Shown here one piece after another: positions 34,681 to 44,230 of a DNA stretch of 64,000 nt (position 1 is the stretch's first letter; the number at the start of each line of letters is the position of its first letter). The notes below the pieces were generated by a model that saw nothing but the letters and a program-made list of their open reading frames with translations, had not been told where the DNA came from and ran no database searches. The position numbers were made by a program, and so were the translations under genes. The stretch spans positions 62,001 through 126,000 of the forward strand of contig NZ_CATNLY010000001.1 of the NCBI RefSeq assembly GCF_950100655.1, written 5' to 3'. The DNA comes from Pleomorphomonas sp. T1.2MG-36. Its GTDB lineage: Bacteria > Pseudomonadota > Alphaproteobacteria > Rhizobiales > Pleomorphomonadaceae.

Positions 34681-35193
34681 ATGTTTGAAGTCGGCTGGAC
34701 GGAAATCCTGGTGATCGCCATCGTCGCGCTCATCGTCTTCCCCACCAAGGATTTGCCGCGTCTCCTGAGGACCGTCGGCCAATTGGTGGGCAAGGCGCGG
34801 CGCATGGCAGGCGACATGCAGGCGCAATTCAATCAGGCGCTGCGCGAGGCCGAACGAGAGGCGGATATCGCCGACCTCAAGACCACCGTTCAGAACGCCA
34901 ATCCGCTGACCGATCTCAAGAAGACCTTCGATCCCGTGCGCAATTTCGGTGACGACATCAAGAAGTCGGTCTCGGCGCCGATTCCTCCGAAGGCCGTCGA
35001 ATCGACTCCAGCCGCCGCTTTGGCTGACGCTCCGCCTGCGGCGGTCGCCGAAACGCCCGTCGCCGAGCCGGTGCCGGTCGATACCGTTCGCCCGGTCGAA
35101 CCATCGATTCCGGCAGAGACGGCAACGCCGGCTGAAGGGAAGGCACCCGAGGTCTCCGCTGCCGGCGGAAGCAAGGACGGGAGCGCCGCATGA
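34681..35193 (+). CDS. tatB: Sec-independent protein translocase subunit TatB
   Basis: 170-residue TatB that forms the twin-arginine signal receptor with TatC. The N-terminal MFEVGWTEILVIAIVALIVF helix keeps the conserved Glu, and the FPTKDLPRLLRTVG hinge and a long amphipathic helix follow. The C-terminal third is a low-complexity Pro/Ala/Glu tail. It overlaps tatC by four bases. Confidence 0.95.
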   Translation: MFEVGWTEILVIAIVALIVFPTKDLPRLLRTVGQLVGKARRMAGDMQAQFNQALREAEREADIADLKTTVQNANPLTDLKKTFDPVRNFGDDIKKSVSAPIPPKAVESTPAAALADAPPAAVAETPVAEPVPVDTVRPVEPSIPAETATPAEGKAPEVSAAGGSKDGSAA

Positions 35194-35990
35194 CCACCAA
35201 AGAAGAAGACGACCAGATCGAGGCGTCCAAGGCTCCTCTGATCGAGCATCTCGCCGAACTGCGGTCGCGCCTCCTGAAGTCGGTGGCGGCGATCCTTGTC
35301 TGCTTCCTGATCTGCTTTTTCTTCGCCCAGGACATCTTCAACATCCTGGTCATTCCCTATGAGCGGGCGGCGGGCGCCGAGCAGAGCGTCAAGCTTATCT
35401 ATACCGCTCCGCAGGAGTACTTTTTCACCCAGCTCAAGCTGGCGCTGTTCGGTGCTCTGTTCGTCGCTTTTCCGGTCATCGCCAACCAGATCTACATGTT
35501 CGTGGCGCCGGGCCTCTACAAGCACGAGCGGCAGGCGTTCCTGCCATTCCTCGTCGCCACCCCGATCCTGTTCCTGCTCGGCGCGCTGATGGTGTTCTTC
35601 TTCGTCATGCCCGCCATCATGATGTTCTTCCTGTCGATGCAGCAGGCTGGCGGCAAAGGTCAGGCGGCGATCGAGCTGCTGCCCAAGGTATCCGAATACC
35701 TGGGACTGATCATGACGCTGATCTTCGCCTTCGGTATCGTCTTCCAGTTGCCCGTGGTGCTCACGCTGCTCGGGCGAGTTGGCGTCGTCACCGAGGCCGG
35801 ACTGAGATCCTGGCGCCGCTACGCCATCCTGCTTGCCTTCATCGTGGCCGCCGTGCTGACGCCGCCGGACCCGATGAGCCAAATCCTGCTTGCGGTTCCG
35901 ACGATGCTTCTCTACGAAGTGTCCATTATTGCCGTCAGGTATATCAACAAGCGCGGCGAGTCCCGGGACGTCTCCACCACCGAAGGCTGA
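35190..35990 (+). CDS. tatC: Sec-independent protein translocase subunit TatC
   Basis: 266-residue six-helix membrane protein that recognises the twin-arginine signal. The cytoplasmic N-terminus has HLAELRSRLLKSVAAIL, and the P1 loop region PQEYFFTQLKLALFGAL follows helix 1. The conserved FAFGIVFQLPVVL with its glutamine and the LTPPDPMSQILLAVP segment are intact. Translation is coupled to tatB. serS lies 39 bases downstream. Confidence 0.97.
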   Translation: MTTKEEDDQIEASKAPLIEHLAELRSRLLKSVAAILVCFLICFFFAQDIFNILVIPYERAAGAEQSVKLIYTAPQEYFFTQLKLALFGALFVAFPVIANQIYMFVAPGLYKHERQAFLPFLVATPILFLLGALMVFFFVMPAIMMFFLSMQQAGGKGQAAIELLPKVSEYLGLIMTLIFAFGIVFQLPVVLTLLGRVGVVTEAGLRSWRRYAILLAFIVAAVLTPPDPMSQILLAVPTMLLYEVSIIAVRYINKRGESRDVSTTEG

Positions 35991-36029
35991 TGCGAGGGCT
36001 CCGGCGGACGTGCCGCGCGGGGAAAGCCA

Positions 36030-37325
36030 ATGCTCGACATCAAGTGGATTCGCGACAATCCGGAAGCCCTGAAGCACGCCCTGATGCGGCGCGGCCAGTC
36101 GGCGGACTTCGCCGAAGCCACCGTATCGGAGGCCGTTCGTCTCGACGATGCGCGCCGGGCCAACATCAAGTCGTTGCAGGAGGCGCAGGAGCGCCGCAAC
36201 GCCGCCTCCAAGGAAATCGGCAAGGCGAAGGCCGGCAAGGACGAGGCTCGCGCCGCCGAACTCATGGAGGAGGTGGCGCGCATCAAGTCGTTCATCCAGG
36301 ACGGCGAGGCGAAGGAACGTGAGCTGGATGCCGCTCTGGACGCCGCGCTGTCGGTGATTCCCAACTCGCCGCTCGATGACGTGCCCGACGGGCCGGATGA
36401 AAGCGCCAACGTCGAGCATCATCGCTTCGGCGAGCCGCGCCAGTTCAACTGGGCCAAGGAGCATTTCGAGCTGGGCGAAGGACTCGGCATGATGGACTTC
36501 GAGCGGGCCGCCAAGCTGGCCGGCGCTCGCTTTACCGTGGTCAAGAGCCATCTCGCCCGCCTTGAGCGCGCGCTCGGCCAGTTCATGATCAATCTCCATA
36601 CCATCGAGCATGGCTACACCGAGGTGATTCCGCCGCTGATGGTGCGCGATGAGGTCATGTATGGCACCGGACAGTTGCCGAAGTTCGCCGAGGATCTGTT
36701 CAGGACCACCGACGGTCGCTGGTTGATTCCGACGGCCGAAGTGCCTCTGACCAACCTCGTTCGCGAGGAGATCCTGGAGGAGAAGGATCTGCCGCTGCGC
36801 CTTACGGCTCTGACGCCTTGCTTCCGCTCGGAAGCCGGTTCGGCCGGCCGCGACGTGCGCGGCATGCTGCGCCAGCACCAGTTCAACAAGGTTGAACTCG
36901 TCTCCATCACCGCCCAGGAAAAGTCGATCGAAGAGCACGAGCGCATGCTGGCCTGTGCCGAAGAGGTGCTGAAGCGCCTGGGGCTGGCCTACCGCGTCGT
37001 GACCCTCTGCACCGGCGACATGGGGTTCGGCAGCCGCAAGACCTACGACATCGAGGTCTGGTTGCCCGGCCAGAAGAGGTTCCGCGAGATTTCATCCTGC
37101 TCCGTTTGCGGCGATTTCCAGGGACGGCGCATGAACGCCCGCTATCGTCCGACCGGCGAGCCGAAGGGAACCCGTTTCGTCCACACGCTGAACGGGTCGG
37201 GCGTTGCCGTGGGCCGCGCCCTCATAGCCGTGATGGAAACATGGCAGAACGAGGATGGCACGGTGACGGTGCCGGATGTGCTACTGCCGCTGATGGGCGG
37301 CGTCACGCGTATCGAAAAAGTCTGA
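36030..37325 (+). CDS. serS: Seryl-tRNA synthetase
   Basis: 431-residue class II synthetase that charges tRNA-Ser and tRNA-Sec-like substrates. An N-terminal long coiled coil (residues about 30-100) binds the tRNA variable arm. Motif 2 is seen in [18 protein letters not shown], and motif 3 in [19 protein letters not shown]. It begins [14 protein letters not shown] as in other alphaproteobacteria. surE follows after 22 bases, the standard serS-surE-pcm order. Confidence 0.98.
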   Translation: MLDIKWIRDNPEALKHALMRRGQSADFAEATVSEAVRLDDARRANIKSLQEAQERRNAASKEIGKAKAGKDEARAAELMEEVARIKSFIQDGEAKERELDAALDAALSVIPNSPLDDVPDGPDESANVEHHRFGEPRQFNWAKEHFELGEGLGMMDFERAAKLAGARFTVVKSHLARLERALGQFMINLHTIEHGYTEVIPPLMVRDEVMYGTGQLPKFAEDLFRTTDGRWLIPTAEVPLTNLVREEILEEKDLPLRLTALTPCFRSEAGSAGRDVRGMLRQHQFNKVELVSITAQEKSIEEHERMLACAEEVLKRLGLAYRVVTLCTGDMGFGSRKTYDIEVWLPGQKRFREISSCSVCGDFQGRRMNARYRPTGEPKGTRFVHTLNGSGVAVGRALIAVMETWQNEDGTVTVPDVLLPLMGGVTRIEKV

Positions 37326-37347
37326 ACAGCAAGAGAAAGACCCGGCC

Positions 37348-38103
37348 ATGCGCATCCTGATCTCCAACGATGACGGTATCCATGCACCGGGTCTCGCTGC
37401 ACTCGAGAACATCGCCCGTGCGCTCAGCGACGACGTCTGGGTGGTCGCCCCGGAAACCGACCAGTCGGGCTTTGCCCACTCGTTGACGCTGCACGATCCG
37501 CTCAGGGCGCGGAAAATCGAAGAACGCCGCTTTGCCGTGCGTGGCACGCCGACCGACTGCGTGATCATGGGCGTCCGCCACCTGCTGCCCGGTCGGCCCG
37601 ATCTCGTGCTGTCGGGTGTCAACGCCGGTACGAACATGGCCGACGATGTCACCTACTCGGGAACCGTCGCCTGCGCCATCGAGGCGACCTTGCTCGGCAT
37701 TCCCGCAGTGGCACTCAGCCAGGCCTACGAGGATTTCGTGGGGCGCATTCCCTTCGAAACCGCCGAGGCTCTGGGTCCGGATATCCTCAGAAAACTGACG
37801 GAGCAGGGGATTGCCCACGGCACCTTCATCAACGTCAACTTCCCCAACTGCCAGCCATCCGAGGTGGCCGGCATCGAGGTGACCCGGCAGGGCAACTTTG
37901 CCTATGACCATGGCATCGACGTCGAGAAGCGTATCGACGCGCGCCATAAGCCCTATTACTGGCTCACCTTCCAGCGCGGTGAGATGCTGTGCGCGCAAGG
38001 GACCGACGCATTCGCGATCTCGCGCAACAAGGTCTCCGTGAGCCCGCTCCGTCTCGACCTGACGGACATGGCGGCCATGGAAAAACTGCAGGCCCTGTTC
38101 TGA
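37348..38103 (+). CDS. surE: 5'/3'-nucleotidase SurE
   Basis: 251-residue metal-dependent survival protein that dephosphorylates nucleoside monophosphates and short polyphosphate. The N-terminal metal-binding DD pair is in [13 protein letters not shown], and the conserved [20 protein letters not shown] loop supplies further ligands. Length is normal. It sits between serS and pcm, and pcm repairs proteins in stationary phase, so the pair is a stress-survival unit. Confidence 0.97.
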   Translation: MRILISNDDGIHAPGLAALENIARALSDDVWVVAPETDQSGFAHSLTLHDPLRARKIEERRFAVRGTPTDCVIMGVRHLLPGRPDLVLSGVNAGTNMADDVTYSGTVACAIEATLLGIPAVALSQAYEDFVGRIPFETAEALGPDILRKLTEQGIAHGTFINVNFPNCQPSEVAGIEVTRQGNFAYDHGIDVEKRIDARHKPYYWLTFQRGEMLCAQGTDAFAISRNKVSVSPLRLDLTDMAAMEKLQALF

Positions 38104-38172
38104 TCGAAACGCTTTTTCAAGGCTGTTCGTCTTACTTTTGACACCTCCGTCATAAATGCAACGTCGCAACTC

Positions 38173-38856
38173 ATGTTTGTGGCATTGCGCGAGAGAATGG
38201 TGTCGATGAGGCCTTTCGAGCCTGACAAGGTGGCGATCGCGGAGCTCACAATGAAGCTCCGCGGCATGGGTGTCACCGACACCCGGCTGTTGCGCGCCCT
38301 TGAGCTCGTTCCGCGCCGCATGTTCGTGGCTGCGTCTCATCAGGCAAGCGCCTACCTCGACCGATCGTTGCCCATCGAATGCGGCCAGACCATCAATGCC
38401 CCGTCCACGGTGGCCTTGATGGTGTCTGCGCTGGCCGTCGAACCAAACGACAAGGTGCTCGAAGTGGGCTGCGGCTCCGGTTTCCAGGCGGCCATTCTTG
38501 CCCACCTCGCCGCCCAGGTGGTGACGATGGACAGGTTTCGCAGCCTGATCGACATCGCCGAGGACCGGCTTTCGGCTTTGAAGATCTCCAACGTCATCAC
38601 TCTTCTCGGTGATGGGCTGGAGGGCTTCACCCGCCATGCGCCTTACAATCGAATCCTCGTCGATGGCGCGGTTGAAAAGGTGCCGACGGCGCTCCTCGAC
38701 CAACTCGCCGACAAGGGGATGCTGGTCGCTCCGGTCGGGGCCGGCCACACGCAGACACTGGTCCGAATCTCGCGCGATGGACGACTGTTCCATCGTGCCG
38801 AACTTGGCAAGATCCGGCAGTTCCCGTTGCGGGAAGGTGTGGCCCGGCGACTGTGA
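38173..38856 (+). CDS. pcm: Protein-L-isoaspartate O-methyltransferase
   Basis: SAM-dependent enzyme that methylates isoaspartyl residues so that they can revert to aspartate. The SAM-binding motif I is LEVGCGSGFQAAILAHLA, and the substrate loop begins SLPIECGQTINAPSTVALM. The full frame gives 227 residues; an in-frame ATG at 38206 (216 residues, GAGAGA upstream) matches the usual family start and may be the true one. It follows surE and precedes an nlpD-like gene, the conserved surE-pcm-nlpD order. Confidence 0.93.
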   Translation: MFVALRERMVSMRPFEPDKVAIAELTMKLRGMGVTDTRLLRALELVPRRMFVAASHQASAYLDRSLPIECGQTINAPSTVALMVSALAVEPNDKVLEVGCGSGFQAAILAHLAAQVVTMDRFRSLIDIAEDRLSALKISNVITLLGDGLEGFTRHAPYNRILVDGAVEKVPTALLDQLADKGMLVAPVGAGHTQTLVRISRDGRLFHRAELGKIRQFPLREGVARRL

Positions 38857-39019
38857 GTCTCCGTGTTCGGATCGTGCTCGTTCACCTAAAGTCTTGAGGA
38901 AATCCGCCGTTTTCCCTGGGTTTGGCGGCTTCCAGGTGCGGGTCGCCCCTTCGCTTTAAGCCTTTGTCAACGTTACTGCGGCTTAATCATTACAGTTGAA
39001 GTCGAGCAGGCGAGACCTG

Positions 39020-40309
39020 ATGATCATGAGTAACCTAGCGATCTGCCGGACCTCCCGCTTTCTGGTCCAGGTTGCCGCCGTTGCCATACTGGCCGGCTTT
39101 TCGGCCGGATGCAGCGGCGACGTCAGCCGTTTCGGAAACGTGTTTGCCGAGACGGACAACCAGGATCAGATCATTGGGCGCGCCGATCCGATGCCGACCG
39201 GATCCATAAACTCCCAGGCGACCTACGCGCAGCCCGCCTATGCGCAACCGGCCTACACGCAGCAGACCTATGCGGCGCCGGCCTCCACCTATCCGTCCTC
39301 GGGCGCCGTGTCTTCGAGCACGCTGCCCCCGGCGCCGGGTGCCGTCGTCAACAACGGTGCCTACGTTCGCCCCGGGCAGACCGCTGCGCTTCCGCCGCCA
39401 ACGGGGGCGGTTCCGGCTACCCAGCCTTGGGCGCCTTCGAACGGGACCGCCGTCACCGTCAAGCCGGGCGATACGGTGCAGGTGCTCGCCCGCCGCTATG
39501 GCGTTGCCGAATCGTCGTTGTTGGCGGCCAACGGCCTCGTTGCCGGCGCTCAACTGGCGCCGGGGCAGAACATCGTCATTCCCGCCTACGGACAGCAGAG
39601 CGCGGCCGTTGCCGCGCCCGCCGCCGCAGCTGGTACCGCTCCTGGGCAGCAGATTCTCGGCCAGTTGCCGCCCACGAAGCCGCCGGCGCCGAAGTCGGTG
39701 TCGAGCGAAGTCGCCGCGGCGGCTCCCGGCAAGCCGGCGCCTGCCGCCACCACCACCGTGGCCACGGCAACGACCACCACGGCGACGGATGCCAAACTCG
39801 GCCTGTTGCCGCCGGCCGGCAACAAGCCCGGCCAGCAAGCCAATCAGCAGGTGGCCGCTCTGGCTCCCAGCCAAACCCAGCCGAGCGTCAAAGCCACGAC
39901 GCCGACATCGTCGGGCGTGGAAAGCGCCGCCGATGGCAGCTTCCGCTGGCCGGTGCGCGGTCGCGTCATTTCCGCCTTCGGCGTCAAGCCGGGCGGCGAG
40001 CGCAACGACGGCATCAACATCGAGGTGCCCGAGGGCACGCCGATCAAGGCCGCGGAGGGCGGTCAGGTGATCTATGCCGGCAACGAGCTGAAAGGCTTCG
40101 GCAACCTGGTGCTGGTGAAGCATTCCAACGGCTTCGTGTCGGCTTATGCCCATGCCAGCGAAGTGCTGGTCCAGCGTGGAGACAGCATTCTGCGCGGCCA
40201 GACCATCGCCAAGGTCGGCGCCACCGGCAATGTCAGCCGGCCGCAGCTTCACTTCGAAATCCGCAATGGCAATCGGCCAGTCGATCCGTTGCCATACCTC
40301 AGCGGCTGA
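39020..40309 (+). CDS. NlpD-like lipoprotein, LysM plus degenerate M23/LytM domain
   Basis: About 430-residue envelope lipoprotein with a lipobox FSAGC (Cys near residue 31), a Tyr/Gln/Pro-rich linker with YAQPAY-type repeats, one LysM domain (VTVKPGDTVQVLARRYGV ... NIVIPAY) that binds peptidoglycan, another low-complexity linker and a C-terminal M23/LytM fold. The zinc ligands are lost: the usual HxGxD reads NDGINIE, and HLHFE reads QLHFE. As in E. coli NlpD this predicts an amidase activator, not a peptidase. Place after surE-pcm agrees. Confidence 0.9.
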   Translation: MIMSNLAICRTSRFLVQVAAVAILAGFSAGCSGDVSRFGNVFAETDNQDQIIGRADPMPTGSINSQATYAQPAYAQPAYTQQTYAAPASTYPSSGAVSSSTLPPAPGAVVNNGAYVRPGQTAALPPPTGAVPATQPWAPSNGTAVTVKPGDTVQVLARRYGVAESSLLAANGLVAGAQLAPGQNIVIPAYGQQSAAVAAPAAAAGTAPGQQILGQLPPTKPPAPKSVSSEVAAAAPGKPAPAATTTVATATTTTATDAKLGLLPPAGNKPGQQANQQVAALAPSQTQPSVKATTPTSSGVESAADGSFRWPVRGRVISAFGVKPGGERNDGINIEVPEGTPIKAAEGGQVIYAGNELKGFGNLVLVKHSNGFVSAYAHASEVLVQRGDSILRGQTIAKVGATGNVSRPQLHFEIRNGNRPVDPLPYLSG

Positions 40310-40344
40310 GCGCCGAGGCGCGAGACAGCACATTTTCCTCAATT

Positions 40345-40369
40345 CGGCGGCTTCGGCCGCCGTTTTTTT
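40345..40369 (+). terminator. Rho-independent terminator after the nlpD-like gene
   Basis: CGGCGGC-TTCG-GCCGCCG is a 7-bp perfect stem with a stable UUCG tetraloop, followed by seven T's. It lies 36 bases after the stop and is the clearest intrinsic terminator in the window. Confidence 0.93.
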
Positions 40370-40477
40370 CATTTGCAACCTAGGGATCGGATCGCAGTCC
40401 TGCGTCCCGCCCTGTGCCCCACAAGGCCGATCGAGTGTCTCGGCAAGCCCGAAGTGTCTTCCAATAGGCCCCGGACA

Positions 40478-40957
40478 TCAACGCCAGTCGCGCGGAATGA
40501 CCCGTTCGTCATCCGTGACGCAGGCGAGCGAGGCGGCTGGCGCCTGATTGTCGCGGCCGGCCATATATGCGGCGCCGGCATCGCCGCCGCAGATCGGCTT
40601 TGCAATCACTTCAAATCCCGACCGGCGAAGGCAGCTACCTATGTAGCGTTCCCGCAACTCGGCATTGACGTCGCGTGTACTTCTGCTGCCGGGATAGACG
40701 AAGCCGCCGGTCTCGCGGCAGTAGCGGCGGCCATTCACCGGATCTTCCCGGCACTCGGTAAAGCCGGGTCGGTATACCGGCGGTCGGACGACCGTGATCA
40801 TGGCCTGGGGGATTTTCTCGAGCGACTCGATGCGGCATTGATCGGCCACCGCCTGCCGCTCCGCAAAGCTCGATCCACTCTTGTAGACGACCGGCACCGG
40901 TGACGACACGCAGCCGGCGAGCAAGACCACGGCGCCTACCGCAAAGACACGGTTCAT
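40478..40957 (-). CDS. Hypothetical lipoprotein
   Basis: 159-residue protein with an N-terminal lipoprotein signal (MNRVFAVGAVVLLAGC, Cys16), so it should be anchored in a membrane on the periplasmic side. The mature part has several cysteines (CRIES, FTECRED, RYCRETGG, GSCLRRSGF, KPICGG, ACVTDD) that could form disulfides. No family is recognised. GGAGGAG seven bases before the ATG supports the start. It is transcribed towards the nlpD-like gene and is downstream of nothing obvious. Confidence 0.75.
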   Translation of the reverse strand: MNRVFAVGAVVLLAGCVSSPVPVVYKSGSSFAERQAVADQCRIESLEKIPQAMITVVRPPVYRPGFTECREDPVNGRRYCRETGGFVYPGSRSTRDVNAELRERYIGSCLRRSGFEVIAKPICGGDAGAAYMAGRDNQAPAASLACVTDDERVIPRDWR

Positions 40958-40983
40958 CTTCAATCTCCTCCCATGCGCGTCGG

Positions 40984-41871
40984 TCAGTCGGCGAGCCGCA
41001 GCCGGCCGGCGAGGTCCTGAACGTATTGCCAGGCGACTCTACCCGACCGCGCCCCGCGCGTCCGTTCCCACTCGAGAGCTTCCGCTCTTAGCAGGTCGGC
41101 ATCGACATCGAGTGCCATGGCTGCGACGTAACCGCGCACCATTTCAAGATAATCATCTTGCGAGCAGTTGTGAAAGCCGATCCAAAGGCCGAAGCGGTCC
41201 GAAAGCGACACCTTCTCCTCGACCGCCTCGCCGGGGTTGATCGCCGTCGCTCGTTCATTCTCCATCATGTCGCGCGGCAGGAGATGGCGACGATTCGACG
41301 TCGCATAGAACACGACATTGTCCGGTCGCCCCTCGATACCGCCTTCCAGCACCGCCTTCAGCGATTTGTAGGAGGTATCGCCGTGGTCGAACGAAAGGTC
41401 GTCACAGAACAGGATGAATCGGTGCCGGCTGTCGCGCAGCATCTTCATGAGAATGGGCAAGCTCTCGATATCCTCGCGATGAATCTCGATCAGCTTGACC
41501 GGGGTGACCTCCGAAAGGCCGGCAAGGCGGCGATTGACCTCCGCCTGCGACGCCTTGACCAGCGAGGACTTGCCCATGCCGCGTGCGCCCCAGAGAAGCA
41601 CGTTGTTGGCCGGGAGCCCGCGGGCGAAGCGCTCGGTGTTGGCGACGATCATGTCGCGATTGCGGTCGACGCCTTTGAGGAGACCGATCTCGACGCGATT
41701 GACCCGGTTGACCGGTTGCAGCGAAGCCGGCTCGGCGACGAAGACGAAGGCATCGGCTGCGTCGAAGTCGGGGGCTTCCAACCGGGCGGGCACCAGCCGC
41801 TCAAGAAGGCTGGCGATGCGCTCCAAGTGGTTGTTCAGGGTCTCGATGGGGGAAGCATTCACGTCGGTCAT
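40984..41871 (-). CDS. AAA-type ATPase, DUF815 family
   Basis: 295-residue P-loop ATPase of the DUF815 family, widespread in alphaproteobacteria but of unknown role. Walker A is GARGMGKSSL, Walker B is RFILFCDDLSFD, and sensor-like residues follow in VVFYATSNRRHLLP. ATG 41871 is chosen as the family-like start (GAGAGG just upstream); an in-frame ATG at 41922 would add 17 poorly conserved residues. It is divergent from yajC-secDF, a usual neighbourhood. Confidence 0.88.
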   Translation of the reverse strand: MTDVNASPIETLNNHLERIASLLERLVPARLEAPDFDAADAFVFVAEPASLQPVNRVNRVEIGLLKGVDRNRDMIVANTERFARGLPANNVLLWGARGMGKSSLVKASQAEVNRRLAGLSEVTPVKLIEIHREDIESLPILMKMLRDSRHRFILFCDDLSFDHGDTSYKSLKAVLEGGIEGRPDNVVFYATSNRRHLLPRDMMENERATAINPGEAVEEKVSLSDRFGLWIGFHNCSQDDYLEMVRGYVAAMALDVDADLLRAEALEWERTRGARSGRVAWQYVQDLAGRLRLAD

Positions 41872-42173
41872 CCTCTCGCCCGTCTGCGTCGCCTTGTGTA
41901 CCGTGCGGTACTCTCTCGGCATTTTCTAGTCCGCCCCGGGCGGTGATGCAAACCTTGGAGAGGCGTTTCCGGTACGCTTCACTGCAAATCCTGCCGGAGA
42001 CTACCTAGAGGCCCCGATCCGGAGGCCGAGGCGCATAGCTTTGGTTTGCAAAGTCCAACGGCCTAGGTATATTCCGGCCACTTTCGAATGGGCGGCATGT
42101 CGCTCTCCCTTCGATGTCTCAATGCCTCGTCGGTCCGGCTTGCGGGCGACGGCGGGCCGATGGAGTTGACCCG
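41872..42173. other. Intergenic region DUF815 ATPase / yajC
   Basis: Divergent spacer of about 300 bp that should carry both promoters. No confident promoter pair, RNA gene or small ORF with a ribosome binding site was recognised. Confidence 0.3.
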
Positions 42174-42524
42174 ATGTTCGTAACCCCAGCTTACGCCCAG
42201 GCGGCCGGTGCGGCCCCCGGCAGTACCGATTTCCTCATCCAGTTCGCGCCGTTCATCCTGATCTTCGTGATCATGTACTTCCTGCTCATTCGGCCGCAGC
42301 AGCGCAAGGCCAAGGAGCACCGCGACATGTTGAAGAATCTGCGGCGTGGTGACGTGGTAGTGATGCAGGGCGGCCTGATCGGCAAGATTCTCAAGGTCGT
42401 CGACGACAGCAACGAGCTTCTGCTCGATGTGGGCGACGGCACGACCAAGGTGCAAGTGCGCGTCGCTGCCGGTCTCGTCCAGCAGCTTCGCAGCAAGGGC
42501 GAGCCCGTCAAGGAAGGCAACTGA
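42174..42524 (+). CDS. yajC: Preprotein translocase subunit YajC
   Basis: 116-residue single-span membrane protein of the SecDF-YajC accessory complex. It has a membrane helix (FAPFILIFVIMYFLLIRPQQ) followed by the hallmark RPQQRKAKEH and a small cytoplasmic domain (LRRGDVVVMQGGLIGKILKV). The ATG at 42174 with GGAG upstream is preferred over the in-frame 42114. secD follows after 74 bp that hold a hairpin. Confidence 0.95.
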   Translation: MFVTPAYAQAAGAAPGSTDFLIQFAPFILIFVIMYFLLIRPQQRKAKEHRDMLKNLRRGDVVVMQGGLIGKILKVVDDSNELLLDVGDGTTKVQVRVAAGLVQQLRSKGEPVKEGN

Positions 42525-42549
42525 CCGATCGGTCGGCACAAGATGAAAG

Positions 42550-42573
42550 GCGGGCAGCGTGGCTGCCCGCTTT
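42550..42573 (+). terminator. Hairpin between yajC and secD (attenuator or terminator)
   Basis: GCGGGCAGC-GTG-GCTGCCCGC is a perfect 9-bp stem followed by TTT and then C. It lies 26 bases after yajC and 26 bases before the secD start codon. The T-run is short, so partial termination that lowers secDF relative to yajC is more likely than a full stop. Confidence 0.65.
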
Positions 42574-42598
42574 CGGCCAATAAGGTCCGAGGCAGCAA

Positions 42599-44209
42599 AT
42601 GCTCTATTTTTCCCGCTGGAAGGTAACCACGATCCTCTTGACGATTTTCGTCGCGCTCGTGGTCCTTATCCCCAATTACCTGACCTCGGACCAGATCAAG
42701 TCATACTGGCCCTCGTGGCTTCCGGGACGACAAGTTGTCCTCGGCCTGGATCTGCAGGGAGGCGTCTACCTTCTCTATCAGATCGATGTGACCGACTATA
42801 AGCAGAAGCGGCTCAAGGCGCTTGAGGGCGATATTCGCCAGGCGATGCGCGATGAACCCCGCATCGGCTACACCGGTCTGAGTGTCCAGGACGACGTCGT
42901 ACAGCTGAAGATCCGCGATGCCGACAAGGTGGACGAGGCCGCCAAGCGCCTGGGCAATCTGCTCAATCCGCTGTCGACAGGCACACTTGGTGGCGCCGCC
43001 GTAACCGAGTTCCAGTTCGATCAGGGGGCTGACGGCCTGATGCGACTCGGATTTTCGTCGGCCGGCCTCGAGAAGCGGCTTGGCACCGTCGTTCAGCAGT
43101 CGATCGAAGTCATCCGCCGCCGCGTCGATCAGATGGGCGCCGTCGAACCGTCGATCCAACGTCAGGGATCCGATCGCATTCTGGTCGAAGCCCCGGGCGA
43201 AAAGGATCCGGCGCGTCTCAAGAACATCATCGGTCGCACCGCCCAGATGACCTTCCATCTGGTCGATCTCAACGTGTCGGCCGATGAGGCCGCCAAGGGC
43301 AACCTGCCGCCGGGCGAAATCCTTCTGAAGCAGAAGGAAGGCGGCATGCCGATGGTGGTCGACGAGACGCCGTTGATGACCGGCGAGGACCTCACCGACG
43401 CCCAGACATCCTTCCAGAGCCAGACCAACGAGCCGGTGGTTTCCTTCCGCCTGTCGACGTCCGGTGCCAGGAAATTCGCCCAGGTGACAACCGACAGTGT
43501 CGGTCGGCTGTTCGCGATCGTGCTCGACGACGAGATCATCTCGGCGCCACGCATCAACGAGCCGATCACCCAGGGTTCGGGCCAGATTTCCGGCCACTTC
43601 ACCGTAGAAACCGCCAATGACCTCGCCGTGCTGCTGCGCGCCGGCGCGCTGCCGGCCAAGCTGTCGGTTGCCGAGGAGCGCACGGTCGGTCCGGGCCTTG
43701 GCGCCGACTCGATTGCCGCCGGCGAGCGTGCCGCGCTGATCGGTACAGTCGCCGTCGTCATCTTCATGCTGGCGGCCTATGGCCTGTTCGGCGTGTTCGC
43801 CAACCTTGCACTGGTGGTCAACCTGATCCTGATCATGGCGATCATCACCATATTGCAGGCAACCCTGACGTTGCCCGGCATCGCCGGCATCGTGCTGACC
43901 ATGGGCATGGCGGTCGACAGCAACGTGCTGATCTATGAGCGCATTCGCGAGGAACAGCGGCTTGGCCGGTCGCCTGTGTCTGCCATCGATGCCGGTTTCC
44001 GCCGTGCGTTTGGCACCATCCTCGATGCCAACATCACCACGCTGATCGCTGCCATCGTGCTGTTCCAGATGGGGTCCGGCCCCGTCAAGGGCTTCGCGGT
44101 CACTCACGTGATCGGCATCGTCACCACCATGTTCACGGCCATCACCTTCACCCGACTGGTGGTGGCGACCTGGGTCCGCTATCGGCGGCCGTCCGTCGTT
44201 CCGCTCTGA
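42599..44209 (+). CDS. secD: Protein translocase subunit SecD
   Basis: 536-residue inner-membrane protein that uses the proton gradient to pull secreted proteins through SecYEG. It has one N-terminal helix, a large periplasmic P1 domain (GLDLQGGVYLLYQID at its start) and five C-terminal helices with the conserved VDSNVLIYERIREE segment and DANITTLIAAIVLF. Length is normal for alphaproteobacteria. secF starts 21 bases later. Confidence 0.97.
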   Translation: MLYFSRWKVTTILLTIFVALVVLIPNYLTSDQIKSYWPSWLPGRQVVLGLDLQGGVYLLYQIDVTDYKQKRLKALEGDIRQAMRDEPRIGYTGLSVQDDVVQLKIRDADKVDEAAKRLGNLLNPLSTGTLGGAAVTEFQFDQGADGLMRLGFSSAGLEKRLGTVVQQSIEVIRRRVDQMGAVEPSIQRQGSDRILVEAPGEKDPARLKNIIGRTAQMTFHLVDLNVSADEAAKGNLPPGEILLKQKEGGMPMVVDETPLMTGEDLTDAQTSFQSQTNEPVVSFRLSTSGARKFAQVTTDSVGRLFAIVLDDEIISAPRINEPITQGSGQISGHFTVETANDLAVLLRAGALPAKLSVAEERTVGPGLGADSIAAGERAALIGTVAVVIFMLAAYGLFGVFANLALVVNLILIMAIITILQATLTLPGIAGIVLTMGMAVDSNVLIYERIREEQRLGRSPVSAIDAGFRRAFGTILDANITTLIAAIVLFQMGSGPVKGFAVTHVIGIVTTMFTAITFTRLVVATWVRYRRPSVVPL

Positions 44210-44230
44210 TCCGGACCCTGAGGCTCCATC

